64,000 nucleotides of DNA from Neolentinus lepideus HHB14362 ss-1 (lineage: Eukaryota; Basidiomycota; Agaricomycetes; Gloeophyllales; Gloeophyllaceae): positions 151,560 to 215,559 of the forward strand of contig KV425605.1 in NCBI GenBank assembly GCA_001632425.1. The letters run 5' to 3'. Of this stretch, positions 45,025 through 56,207 are shown piece after piece; the stretch's first letter is position 1; each line of letters begins with the position of its first letter. The position numbers and the translations under genes were made by a program. The notes under the pieces were generated by a model. It saw nothing but the letters and a program-made list of their open reading frames with translations, searched no databases and was not told the origin of the DNA.

Positions 45025-45059
45025 ACGCGAAAGACGCTTCGCGACGCGTCTCGACGCGC
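45025..45059 (-). promoter_or_regulatory. Cluster of MCB-like ACGCGN boxes upstream of the helical-domain/chromodomain gene
   Basis: ACGCGA (45025-45030), ACGCGT (45044-45049) and ACGCGC (45054-45059) lie 114-149 bp upstream of the start codon. ACGCGT is the binding core of the G1/S factor MBF in fungi. Confidence 0.5.
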
Positions 45060-45062
45060 CTG

Positions 45063-45909
45063 CCTAGAGACGATGAAGACCGTACGTACGACAGCATATA
45101 CCCCATTTAATAATTGATGAGGATTAGACACGCACCTGCATTGCATCCCGACGCCGGTCTACTCGTGCAGGACTACAGAGGGCAATACAATTTTATTTGG
45201 TTCTACGGCTACAACTACAAAATTCATGGACATATTCTAGAGCAACATAATGTTCATTCAACTTCACACCTTTCGACTTTATGGCCCTAGGGGATGCTCT
45301 CTAGATAGTTGATTGGTCAGATCTGAGTGCCAGCCGAGCGAGGTACTGCAGCTTTTCTTTCAACCATTGACCACTTCCAAAGCGCTGACCTTGCAGGGGA
45401 TGGACTAGACCTTGCAGGGGATGGACTAGACCTTGAGGCGTATGGTGAACAACGATATTCCAAATGGGCTGGACAACGCCCATTGTTCACTACCCTTCCA
45501 ACATCTTCAGATCGGGAAAGAGGCCGTCAGACTGGGTTGAACTTAAGCAGCCGGATGCGAAACTGTAATCTTCACAAATGGCAGGTTTGAGAACTTGAAC
45601 CTACTTCTGCACGTATCTTGCTCACCTTGTCCGGAAAGAGGTCGCCTAGATGCCTCGCCCACAAGTATGTGAATGTATTCGCGTTCCTTGCTAGGCTCCA
45701 AGGTGCAACAGCTTCAGATGCGAGACTAAGATATGAGAATTCCATAAGGCTCAGTAACGTGACTTGTTGGTCCTGCTTGAATGGTTTCGTAGCGTCGACA
45801 AAGGCAAAGCCTCAGAAAACAGCGGGAGGAGGGGCTGTGATACCATCAAGAAAAGAAGACTGCACCCGGGCGGTTGAGTGCCGACTTGGTCGGAATCTAT
45901 AATCTAAAC
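45063..45909. other. Intergenic; possible small minus-strand gene
   Basis: Includes a 22-bp unit repeated twice (CCTTGCAGGGGATGGACTAGA, about 45389-45432). On the minus strand around 45800-45620 an open stretch reads FAFVDATKPFKQDQQVTLL then ARNANTFTYLWARHLGDLFP, which looks protein-like, ending at a GTGAGC donor. No start or family could be fixed. Confidence 0.3.
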
Positions 45910-47072
45910 ATGTCCTTTCTTTCCTCGCTTCGCATATCCTCTCTACAACCCCTCTTCGTCCACAGCTCTTGCTGTAACTTCCGACGAAGTCTTCTTGCTC
46001 GAGCAAGTGTAAAACTATGCCGACCAATTGTGATCCAGCATCGTCGTCCGTTCTCCGTCCATACGGTGCTCCGTTCGCACCATGAGCATAATCCGAATCC
46101 TAAGCAGCCCATGCAAGAGAGCAGTAAACTTTTACGAGAGAACATATACACATGGCCGAATCTCTTGACATTGTCTCGGATTGTTGCATGTCCGATCCTG
46201 GGCTATACCATAGTGAAGGGAGACTTTGTTTCCGCAACCTCCCTGCTGGTGTACGCGGGCCTGACGGACCTTGTGCGTATTGTCTTCCCCTCAACTGGAA
46301 GACCTGCGTGTTGAGGGGACTCCGTATTATTCCAAGGTGGATGGCTTCCTTGCTCGTCGATACAACATGCGGTCCGTCTTGGGCACGATCCTGGACCCGG
46401 CAGCAGATAAGACGCTGATGACGACACTTACTGTTACTCTTGCGGTCAAGGGCATGCTCCCTGGTCTGTTGTTTCTTTGTTTTATCTCGTCCTGGCTGCC
46501 AACATTCCTTGGTACTGGTCGCCCTGTAGTTCCCCTTGCGGTCATCATTCTAGGACGGGATGTCGCCCTTTCTCTCTCGGCGTTCTACATCCGATATACA
46601 TCACTACCTCCACCGGTAGGTGTGAACTGTGATTATGTACTCCTCTTCTAATATATCATCTAGAAAACATGGGCTCGCTACTGGGACTTCTCCCTCCCCT
46701 CCGCAGAGGTGCGACCCACTGACATCAGCAAGGTGGATTTATTGTCATTGTACATTATTGCCTGCTCAAGCTGATTTTGTATTAGTACAACACGGCCCTG
46801 CAACTCCTCTTAATGGGAACTACGACTATATCGCCACTTCTCTCATCAGACATTTCGTTATTTCTGCAAGGGCTGCAGTGCGTTCCATCTTGTAGTGTGA
46901 CACCTTCCTCTTCCCTGATCATGCATATCGTCAATCGTCACATAGATGGGTGGTTGCAACAACAACGGTTTGGTCTGGGCTCTCCTACATCTTCTCGAAG
47001 GATGCAGTAAGAATTATTTCACAGCGGAGGAAGCGGCGTAAAGGGCCTTCAGATGACGATGTCTCTCACTAA
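45910..47072 (+). CDS. CRD1: Cardiolipin synthase (CDP-alcohol phosphatidyltransferase)
   Basis: Six exons, 45910-46272, 46337-46463, 46530-46615, 46664-46732, 46786-46877 and 46946-47072, give 287 residues. It joins CDP-diacylglycerol and phosphatidylglycerol into cardiolipin in the mitochondrial inner membrane. The CDP-alcohol phosphotransferase signature D-x2-D-G-x2-A-R-x8-G-x3-D-x3-D is complete (Asp120, Asp123, Asp141, Asp145); the first intron falls between Leu121 and Val122, inside it. The N-terminus is Ser/Arg-rich with few acidic residues, as expected of a mitochondrial presequence. Family words: IYTWPNLLTLSRI, GTILDPAADKTLMTTLTVTL, VIILGRDVALSLSAFYIRY, KTWARYWDFSLPSAEVRPT. The tail is basic. 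Convergent with the Pcp1-like gene. Confidence 0.93.
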
Positions 47073-47579
47073 CGAAACTGTCTCGCATGGCAAGCTGCTG
47101 GAGTTCCAGTGGTATTCTCATTCCCTTATATTCCACCGGAAATCAACCTGGAAAGGAACAGGGACTTATAATAATACACGGAAAGTACATTAACAATATT
47201 ACATGTCGGCACATGGCGTAGTATTATGCACTAATACAAGACATCATCCATATCGACGGTATCATATACTCCTGAGCGATCATGAAGCATGACGCTCACT
47301 GTGCGTTCTCCCTCTCTGAATTTCCTCTAGCGCGTCCGCAATGGCTTGCTTCGAAGAACACGCTGCTCGCCACTTGTCGCTTGCTCTCCTGCGCATGCGC
47401 GGTAAGTATTCGACCGTTTGTGCCACTGCGTGTACTTACCTGGTTCGGACTGCGAAAACGACAGACAGAGCAACAGTCTTTAACGACCTCGATCTTGGCT
47501 TAGGAGGGTCAGGAGGACCAGCAAAGCCCACTCGTGCTATTGCGGCCAGGATCCTCTCCTCACTAACATGGGTTCCAAA
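47073..47579. other. Intergenic between two convergent genes
   Basis: Shared 3' region of cardiolipin synthase and the Pcp1-like gene. Short open frames only. Confidence 0.5.
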
Positions 47580-50500
47580 TCAGTTCGGGCTGTAAACCAT
47601 AAGACTGCGCAATGCCCACCTCTTCTCGAACCTCGCCAAGAGGACGAGCAAGTAACGTTTCTGATAACCAAGGTCACATCGTAGTGCTGATTCACGCGTG
47701 AACTTCGCCTTGAGGTAGCGGATCTGGACGATGAGACCTTTACACTCCTTGTTGTGCCGGAGTTTCATCGTTGACAACTGGTCCTCATCCCTGGACAGAT
47801 CGAGAATCAGCAGCTGAAGGCCACGTAGAAGAGGTCGACTTACATGGCACAGACGTGGGTCTTCCATTTTTCACATATGGTCTTCGCTTTGTCTAGTTGC
47901 TCACCAAGTACCTTGGCCTTCGATTCAACTTGCTTTTCCCTCCTGCGCGCCTTGCTCATCTCGTCTTCCATCTTGACTTTCTCGGCACGGAGTTGTTTCA
48001 AGTCTTGGCCGAATGCCTCTGCTTCCTTCTTCACTCTCCTCAAGTCTTCTGCGAGGACCGCGACGGCTGATGTCGTTGCCTGGTTATTTTCAGCCTGAGC
48101 TCGCTGGCGTTCGAGTTCAGATGCTTGAGAAGACAAAGCACACTTCAAGTCGTCGACCTCATGTAACGCCATGTCAAGCTGATGACGGCGCTTCTCGTGG
48201 GATGTCTGCGACATGGCGTACTCGTCACGCAGCTGATTGAGATGCTATCATACAACTGCGGTCAAGGATCTGGCTCATTAACAGAGGAAGCGTGCGAACC
48301 TCGGAGACTTCTGCGAACCTACGCTGGAGTTCCTTGTGGTCGCCGACCAGAAGGGAGCGCTCCTCTCGCAAGTGCTGGATTGTTTCGGCGTTCTGCGTTA
48401 CCTTCACATCCAAGAGCCGTGCCTTTTGCTCCGACGTCGCGTTGGCTATTCAAATGTTCAAAATCGACGTAAGGAGACCGTGAAGCTCCATCTCACCTCG
48501 CAGTTCTGCTTCGAGATGGTGATTCTCATCTTTAGCTTCTTGCAGTTGTCTCTTGATGCCGTCCATATCCTAACATCACACCATTTAACCCATTTAGCAG
48601 AAGTGAGAGACCAAAAGAGGACAGAACTCACAGACTCCGTCCTATGTAATTGGAGCGCAATATCGTCCTTCTCTCGTTCAATGCGGCCTCGTTCAGATGT
48701 TAAGCCTCGAAGGCGAGAGCGTTCTGCTCTCAATTCTTCCTCAAGATCAAGCACCGTCTTCTTCGTTTTATCCAGCTCCTAAAGTATGATGAACCTCATG
48801 CATACTCTTCTGGTACTTCGAACGCACGTACCGTCTCAAGACTAGACCTGGCCCTCTCATGAGCACGCTGATCCTGCATGACCTTCTTGGACTCGCTGTG
48901 GGCTTCTGCTACCTGTAGGTTGAGTCGATGTGCGGCATCCTGGAGAATGGCCTTTTCGCCGAGGAGATGCTTCTTCTCTTCATACCATTGCTTTTTCATA
49001 GTTTCCAGCTCCTCGTTGACCGCCCGCAAGCTGACACGTAAAGCTTCACTTGTTTTTGTCGGCGGAGTGGGAGGATCGGTTGCAAAGCTTGCCATGGACA
49101 TTTCAAACGAACTAGACAGGCAATGTTAATTACGAGTGTCAATCATTAGCCTTGCCGTTCAGACCTTTCACTGCCCTCTGCTATCCGATTCAAGCCTCGG
49201 AGATCCAGCTTGTGATGACATTTCGTGCACTTTACTCGCTGTAGTCGCCGAAGGCGTCTCTCGTCTCTCCTGGAAAGTCGACCGATTTCATTTTCCAAGA
49301 GAATGATCTTGTCTCGAGCATCCTCCAACTTCTTGGTGAGCTCGACGACGCCGAATCCGGCACCCTCGAGCTTCTCAAGCTTCTCGTCTATGCTTTCGTT
49401 GGCGCGATCAAGTTCCGACTGTAGACGCGAGATTTCCGCTAGTAAAGGCGCGACCGATTGTTCGATCTCCGTACTCTGCAGCCAAGATAGCTGTCATGGG
49501 AAATGGGTAAGTCAGGGTTATGCCGTTGCATAAGATAAAATCATACCTCATTCAAAGGTCCTCCGGGCGTCTTCGGGCTCTTGAATGACAGCGCATGTCT
49601 TCGCATAGGCGACACGCCACTGAGATTGCTAATATTGGTGAATCTGCCAGGCGTCGTGGCGGCATTCATAGTGCTCCTCAGCGCCTTGACTCGCTCCAAT
49701 AATTCCTCCTTCTCGTTCTCTAGAAGCTCGATTTTGGCGTCCTTAGCCTTCTCAATCGCCCTTCTTGCAGGGGACTGTTCAGCTATAGATCTGAGCCTTG
49801 CAATCTCCTTATGAGCGTCCTCCAACTCAGCCTCGAGTGCATCGACATCGGCATCTGGCTCCAGCTTGATGCTTTTAGAAGGATCACCCCGTTTCCTCGC
49901 GTCCTCGACCTCCCACTCCAGAGCAGCAATCTTGGCCTTCAGGACGGCAGTCTGCTGTTCGTCTTCAAGCATCCTGGTCTCCGCAGCTTCGAGAGCCTCC
50001 TCCATCTGCCTGGCCAGCTCGCCGGCACGCTCTGTTTCGCCCTCGAGCCGATCAACCTCGTTCTCGAGGCTCTCGATGGTTTCCTGGGCACTTTCTAGCT
50101 GCAGCAGCTTCGCATTAGCTGCAGCTAGCTGCTCCTCGAGACCGGCAGCAGTGGACTCTGCATCTGCCTCCACCTCGGCCAGATAAACTTTGGTGTCGCG
50201 CAGCTCGTGGAGTGTCTTAATGTGCTCGTTCTCCAATTCCGTGTAGCGATGCTGCATCTCTTTGGCTTCCTCGGACATTGCTTGTACATCCTCTGCAGAC
50301 CTCTTCGTGGCAGTTTTCTCCTCAGCTACCTCCCGCTGTAGAACGTCCAGGCGCTCGTTGCTTATGATAACATCCTCCTCCAGCTGCTTGACCTGCATGT
50401 TCGCATTGCGAAGATCGGCCATGGCTTGAGCCAGTCTATCATTAGCATGCCTCAACTCACAGCCGAGCTCCTTGCCGCTCTCCATGACCTGTTCAGCCTT

Positions 50501-52799
50501 CTCTGCTCGCTGCAGTGTCATATCCCTCTCCTCTTGAACCGCCGCGAGCATCATTTGCACACTCCTCAGCTCCCTAGACATATCCTCCTCGACGGTCTTG
50601 GTCTTCCTCTCCGCCTCCAGCACCTGCCGCTCAAGCTGCTTGACAATACCCTCCACGCCCCTCTCCACCTCGCTCATTTTCTCATTCCACCGAACCCTAT
50701 CCTTCGCCCTTTGTTCCTTCTCCTCACCCAGCATGCGCTCGAGCTCCCCCTTCTCGGCTTCAACACCCACCAGCTTCTCCTTCAGCTCTTCGATCATGTC
50801 CTCCAGCACTGCCTTCTCCTCCGCGCCCTCACTCACATCGCCGAGTGAGCTCACCGCGCTCACACGTCGCCCACCACTCAGTCTCCTAGATACGAACGTC
50901 GATGCAGAGGTGGCACCGCCGTGCCGCTCCTCCTCGAGCCTTCGCAGCTTATCTACGAGCACTTCATTCTCTTCCTGCAGGCGCCGGTTCAAGCCGTGGA
51001 GGTACGTGTTCAGCTTGGCCGCGTTGAAACGCCCCACACCGTGACCCTCGCGTCCGAGGCCGACCACAGGGTCAAAAGAGGTGTTCGCTCGCGCATGTGT
51101 GGTCAGGTCGTGTGAGCTCGCTGTGGAGATGAAAGATGCGCGTTCGTCGGCCGAGCCGTAGGGCGACTGGGATAGGATTTCATCTGAGCCGCCGTCTTCT
51201 GCGGTCCACCCTTGCTGGAGAGGGTGAGACAGTCTGGGACCTGTACGTGGGCCGGGACGAGGTGTGGCGCCGGCGAATAGTTTAACTCCTGCGGGAGTGA
51301 GCAGGTTTTGCGAGACGCTGCTCTGATCGACATGGTGCAGGTGCGGTGTCGGGGCTTTGAGACGTGGTCGTGCTGTGGAGTTGATGACTGAAAGAAGGAA
51401 AGAGCGTTTGTGCGCGAGAGGTGTGATAGGGACTTCTGCTTCTAGTCTATCTACCGGCTGATATTCATCGTTCCCGTCGACCTCGGCGAAGTGCTCGGAT
51501 GCACCAAAGGGGGTCTCCGGTGCGACCGGGAGGCTGAACCGCGCGCGAGGGCGAGGACGCGTCTGGAACGCCGGAGTTGGGGTGAATGTGATCGACGGTG
51601 CCGGAGAAGAAAATGCTACAGAGAGTGGCACAGGAGAGCCGAAACTGGTCTGCAGATTTCGAACGGTAGGACCCTCTTCGGAAGAGAAGGTCGGCTCCCG
51701 CTCGTCTTCATGACTTTGACTAGCTTTTGAGTCAGTATTTGTCTTTGCAGACTCCTGTTCAAGTTGGCTATGCTCTGATTCCTCAAGACCTGCCTCAGAA
51801 TCCGTGGGCAGATCCGGGTCTTGTAATACGGACACACCCACGTGCTCTGGAATGCTGGGAATGTAGTCCTCCATCTCATTAGTTGTCTCCGGCTCGTGTA
51901 TCCAGGATGCGTTCTGTCTGGCAGCTGGGGAGGCAGTGGGTGAGTGAGGTAATGGAACACTGACAGGGTGAGGTGATGCTGATTGGGCTCGTGAGAGGTT
52001 TATCGAGGTGCCGCTGCGGGGAGTAGAGTGTCCCGGGGATGATTCAGGAGAGGGTGTCGTGCGTGAGAGGGAGGGAGTCCGCGTGCGGGCAACTGGTTTA
52101 CGAAAGGAGACATTTCGCATCTTGTCGAAAGGAGATGGCTTCGATGCACGGAGTTAGAAACATACAACATGTGGTGGATAGACATACCTTTGGCTCTGAG
52201 CGTAGGCTAATAGAATAATCGTAGTCTTTCCTCGGGGTTGGGGCATAGGATGGACGCGGAGAGTTTCTGCGACTGACAGGCTCCAAAGCTTCGGACAGGG
52301 AAAGGTCTTGCAGATCCTCGTCTTCTGGAGGGGGATTGCTTATATTCACCTTCTTTGGCCTCTGCACCACTTCATCCACATCCATATCCATATCGCTCTC
52401 CGCCTCTCCTTTCGACACGTTAGGAATGCTTGGGATGATGCTCACATCGAAACTCTCTCCGTCCTGCTTCCTGCTAGAGCTCCGCCTGGAGACAGACAAG
52501 GCTGACTTGGTGGTAATTGAACGCGAAGCGATGGAGCTCGCGAAACGAGCTGTGCTAGATGTGCTCGATGGCGGTCGGATTGTGGACCGTGTTGGACCAT
52601 GAGAAGACGGCATGGCTGGCGTAGAATGTACAGGCAGCAAGTCCTCACTTTCATTGGGATCTTGACTTTCAAATTCAGATTCGTTGACTTGAGAGTCCTC
52701 GAATACTGGAATGGATGGTAAAGAGGGCATCTCTTCGTTCTCGGCTTCCTGGATACGACGCCATATCCTCGAAGGAGTTTCCAGCTGCACCCCTTGCAT
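47580..52799 (-). CDS. pcp1: Pericentrin/Pcp1/Spc110-like spindle pole body protein with PACT domain
   Basis: Nine exons, 52799-52188, 52138-49547, 49490-49165, 49111-48832, 48778-48632, 48569-48497, 48445-48300, 48244-47844 and 47790-47580, join in frame to 1595 residues. The N-terminal 500 residues are Ser/Pro-rich and disordered with Cdk-like SP/TP sites. A long coiled coil follows, beginning near LNRRLQEENEVLVDKLRRLE. Toward the end, CTKCHH lies inside a coil. The C-terminus has the PACT signature: ECKGLIVQIRYLKAKFTRE and DLGYQKRYLLVLLARFEKR. PACT anchors this family at centrosomes or spindle poles through calmodulin, and the N-terminus recruits gamma-tubulin complexes. That is family knowledge; the sequence shows the coil and PACT. 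No exact CM1 motif was found by eye. Confidence 0.88.
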
Positions 52800-52895
52800 T
52801 CTCGCGATACTGTACGGCCTCAGACGAAAGAACAAACAAGTGTGGCAAGAGTAGTAAGGACAGGCTTTGAAAAGACGACTCAGACGTGTCGCGCG

Positions 52896-52906
52896 ACGCG
52901 ACGCGA
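52896..52906 (-). promoter_or_regulatory. Overlapping ACGCGA boxes upstream of the Pcp1-like gene
   Basis: Two ACGCGA words within GTCGCGCGACGCGACGCGACC, about 100 bp before the start codon. MBF-type boxes would fit cell-cycle expression of a spindle pole component. Confidence 0.45.
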
Positions 52907-53806
52907 CCTCAACATCACGTGATCGTCCGCCCTTCGCTCCAGAACGCTACTTGTTATTTGGCCCGTGTCGTGCCCTGAAAGATATAAGCGAAACTGCTCA
53001 CCGCTCATCGTGTATCTTCAGTCAGCGTTGCTTTCTAACTGACCTGATAGTATCCTATCTTTAAGACGAAAGTTTGTCTAGCTACTTAATGATATACAAA
53101 GTGACGTTTCTAACCCACACTACAAGAATAGGGCAGCCACTCTTTCCCGGAAAAGTTTGGTTATGATCATCCTCAGCAGAGCTGACCCTGGTTTTCTGTG
53201 CATTCTGAGATCGAAAACTCTTTGAATGCCTTTCAGCGAATTGAACTCCTCTGTTCACTGTATACCATGTGCAGCTGTCCATGCCCACCCTGGAATCACA
53301 AGCTAGCCATAAATTACATAGGACTGTGCTCTTATGATCCTTCCAAGATCTACCATAAGCGGTTCCCTACTGCGCGATCATCTGCCGTGACCAGGATCTA
53401 GGAGTGGAGGTTACTAGCTCGGCCGGTCTGGCAGTTTCGCAGTCCTCTCCGAATCTCTAGCGACCCTTTTTACTCCGGAATTTGTATTTATAATCGACAT
53501 GACTTGCTTTGGCTAGCTCTCGCTCTGACAGTCGTTTGACATGCTTAGCAAATTGCTGTGCCCGACCTCGTCGACGGTATCATGTGAGTACCAAATTACC
53601 AATGCTTATCTCCCAGAGATCATCAGCACGTCAACGTCCCAACACTCGACAGTCTCATCGATCTTACCAGGCAAGTCGTCGAAGCGGCACACGCCTCCAG
53701 ATAGCTTTCTCAGCAATCCCAGTGGGCGCTGGTGCAAGTACTCTACAGGTCCTTGCTACTGTCGATTCCCTCCAACGCATGCGGGTGCATTGTTGTCGTC
53801 CCATTA
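52907..53806. other. Intergenic, nothing firm
   Basis: Between the Pcp1-like promoter and the end of the first UstYa-like gene. A CACGTGATCG word lies at about 52917. No gene recognised. Confidence 0.45.
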
Positions 53807-54459
53807 CTACTGATCCCACCGCCAAAGCCTATACTCAGCCATATTCTTACTCAACCAACTATACAGCTCTTCCCGGTTCCGGCACGTCCGTTCCCTCCCC
53901 CACGCCACCGACCCATCCTCCATTACAGGCTCCAGCTGCACATCTGCCCGGCACAGGATCATCTGCCGTAGGTAATTGAGACAGTGTTGGACATGTCCAC
54001 TGCCGTAACCCTCCTGGAGAATAGCCCGCCGGATGCTCTGCATACAGTGCATTTCATGGTATACAGAGAGGGCGAAGAGACGTTTGTTGGGTCCCAGACG
54101 AACGAAACCGTTACCGTCCGGAAATATTGAGGCCCAGTCATGTTCATCCTCTTCTGAGCTGATTCCATAGTGAGTGGTGTTGCTGTTAAACTTCCACTTT
54201 GTCTTGCTCAGTGTTATGGGGAGGTAATCAGGCCAGTCCGCATCAGCATATGCTGGACCGAAATTTGAGTGCGTGAGCCCTTCTTTCGTGATTCGGACAG
54301 GATAGTTGCCTTACTGTAAGGACGAGCCTGCACCCTATCCGAGATCTCTCTTCCGAGACGCCACATGTTCAGTATCGTCAAAGCGCCGATAATTGCAATG
54401 CATATTGTGATTGGTGTTGGCCACCTCTGTCGGTAGAGACCCACTGTGAACTGTATCAT
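53807..54459 (-). CDS. UstYa-family (DUF3328) protein A
   Basis: Two exons, 54459-54315 and 54252-53807, give 196 residues. A single N-terminal membrane anchor (ITICIAIIGALTIL) is followed by the domain: YADADWPDYLPITL, DWASIFPDGNGFVRLGPNKR, and both hallmark HxxHC motifs, HEMHC at 114-118 (VYHEMHCMQSIRRAIL) and HVQHC at 135-139 (followed by LNYLRQMILCRADVQLEP). In ustiloxin, cyclochlorotine and other dikaritin pathways these proteins act as copper-dependent oxidases that cyclise or oxidise RiPP core peptides or related substrates. Both motifs are intact, so it is a good candidate enzyme. It diverges from UstYa protein B across a 660-bp shared promoter, and the KEX2-repeat precursor gene lies 2 kb away. 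Confidence 0.88.
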
Positions 54460-55119
54460 CGGTTGTCTGCGATGGGAGACGGTCTGGCTTGTTAGTAACG
54501 TCTGAAATTGGTTATAGGTGCCTTGCGAGTTTCTGGTCACGATCCACCATCTGATCTTTTCGAAATCCCGGACCCTCCAACCTCAGCGAACTTAGTGTAT
54601 CATCAGAAATGCGTCCTTCTGGAAACGATTAGTTCCTGTCATCATTCCCGAAATTTCGATGCCCATGTCAGCTAATCGGTTGACCTCGCTCCTTATTCTG
54701 TTCTCACATTCATGCTATGTTTAGGGACTGTGTACCCCGTCGAGTCACAGCAAGTGATTGGAATCTGATGGTACCTCGTCAACTGTAAGTCAGATTTATC
54801 TCGGACCGGTAATGTCATTGAGTGATGCCTTGGGATTCGCTGACTGTTGCCTGAATTTTCATGGAACCCGGCACAGGATAAGATTTCTCCGCAGTCACTG
54901 CAGTGGATTCTCAGTGACATGTACATCGAGCGCTACACAAAGAGTCCGTTATCGTTGCAGAGATGAGATTTGGTAGACAATTTCGGGGCATCACTAGCAC
55001 TTTCTGAGCTTATGGCACAGCTGTCACTCAATGCCATAGCGTCTCATCAAATAATATTCGCCGATACGGAAGTTTATGGGGCGGGGCATAACACCGTTAG
55101 TGCGTTTCTCTGTCCGGTC
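54460..55119. promoter_or_regulatory. Bidirectional intergenic promoter of the UstYa pair
   Basis: Lies between two divergent starts. No clear TATA box. The only other content is short open frames. Co-regulation of both genes is an inference from the layout. Confidence 0.5.
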
Positions 55120-55825
55120 ATGTTCGAAGAAAGCATTCCGAATGGTGTCAAAGGCATCCTCGTCGTATTTCTCTTCGTCACCTCTCTGGTCGCCAATCTA
55201 CTAGTCCTCTGGAGGAATGGGGACATGATATCGCCCCTACACCATGAGACATACGGTAAGTGAAGTCTGCCACATACAAGAACTCACAGTGACACAGTCC
55301 TCATTTCTTATTGACTTCGTAGAGTACTCCGGCGATAGTTTCCCTGAGTTCTATCCTATCGGGGAACTACCTGAAGCACATATTGTAATCGAAGATACCG
55401 TCCATTATCAAATCAACGAAGCTAGTGCTGATGAAGAGTGGGCCTCTATGTTCCCCAGAGGAGGTGGCTTCGTTCACCTTGGTCACAGCAGTCGCCCTTT
55501 CGGCATATCAATGTATCACCAGCTAGCGTGTCTTGACAACATACGCACCACTCTCGCGACTCCCTTCGCAGAACGTGCCGATGCTCAGCTGAAACGCAAT
55601 CACCATTGCTTTAATTATTTGCGCCAAACCATTCTCTGCGAGCCCGAAATACGATTGGAGCCCGAGAGCGACAAATTGAACGATTTAGGGCTCAGTGAGG
55701 TGGTTGACGGCCTGGGGACGAGTCATATTTGCAACGATTGGGCCATGGTGTTCGAGGCAATGGAGACGAATTTTGGTAGGACGACCATGGCGGACAACTT
55801 GACCTACTTCTTCATTCCTGCCTGA
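55120..55825 (+). CDS. UstYa-family (DUF3328) protein B, degenerate HxxHC motifs
   Basis: Two exons, 55120-55255 and 55323-55825, give 212 residues. The start at 55120 leaves a short cytosolic tail before the membrane span (GILVVFLFVTSLVANLLVLW); ATGs at 54970 and 55012 are alternatives. The domain reads ETYEYSGDSFPEFYPI, HYQINEASADEEWASMFPRG, FVHLGHSSRPFGISMYHQL. The first HxxHC motif is HQLAC (111-115, second His replaced by Ala) and the second is RNHHC (137-141, first His replaced by Arg), followed by FNYLRQTILCEPEIRLEP. The fold appears kept while metal ligands are altered, so it may be a non-catalytic partner or have other chemistry. The C-terminal tail after residue 165 is not recognised. 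Confidence 0.85.
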
Positions 55826-56069
55826 GACGATCACGTAGCAAATTCTGGTGTAGCGTTAGTCTTGCTGCTATGTTGTAGTCCTTTGTTGGATGCAAGGACG
55901 ATGGTGGTCTCACTGGTGCTCATTGTGACTACAATTGTTCAGGTTCATGAACAAACGGCATGCCCTCGAATATCAGAGGATGTATGCAATATTCGCCACA
56001 GCGGTCCATACACGAGGGTACTAATACCATACGATTGAGCACAGGTGAGAAGAGAACAAATATTATAGT
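55826..56069. other. 3' side of UstYa protein B and of the precursor gene
   Basis: Convergent 3' ends. No further KR-bounded repeat seen here on either strand. Confidence 0.4.
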
Positions 56070-56207
56070 CTACAAATTGACTGATTTGCCGCTGCTCTGG
56101 GCTGCGTCGGAACCAGACCCAGGATCTAAATCTGAGTCAATAAAAGGCGCGTAAACAGAATGCGGACGGCATACAACTCGCAAGGGCCTATGCCGCGCCA
56201 TCGTCGG
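56070..56207 (-). pseudogene. Decayed third repeat of the precursor gene
   Basis: Continues the exon pattern: a 30-nt exon (56207-56178) and a last exon (56125-56070) with phase-1 junctions, homologous to the earlier exon pairs (GAA-stop-ALA against PAAWAV; DPGSGSDAAQ against GPGSGADGVQ). The codon at 56190-56188 is TAG where the other repeats have TGG, and the last exon lacks the KKR site. Translation should stop at 56188. Confidence 0.6.

Noticed and set aside
47282..47595. Plus-strand frames between cardiolipin synthase and the Pcp1-like gene
   Set aside because: They lie in the shared 3' region of convergent genes and show no protein features.
49581..51115. Several plus-strand frames of 65-148 codons
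   Set aside because: They are antisense to the coiled-coil exon of the Pcp1-like gene and consist of Ser/Leu/Arg strings mirroring its Glu/Leu codons.
53509..53979. Plus-strand 156-codon frame at the 3' end of UstYa protein A
   Set aside because: Its last part is antisense to the conserved UstYa exon, and its own composition (Ser/Arg/Thr-rich) shows no domain or repeat bounded by KR sites.
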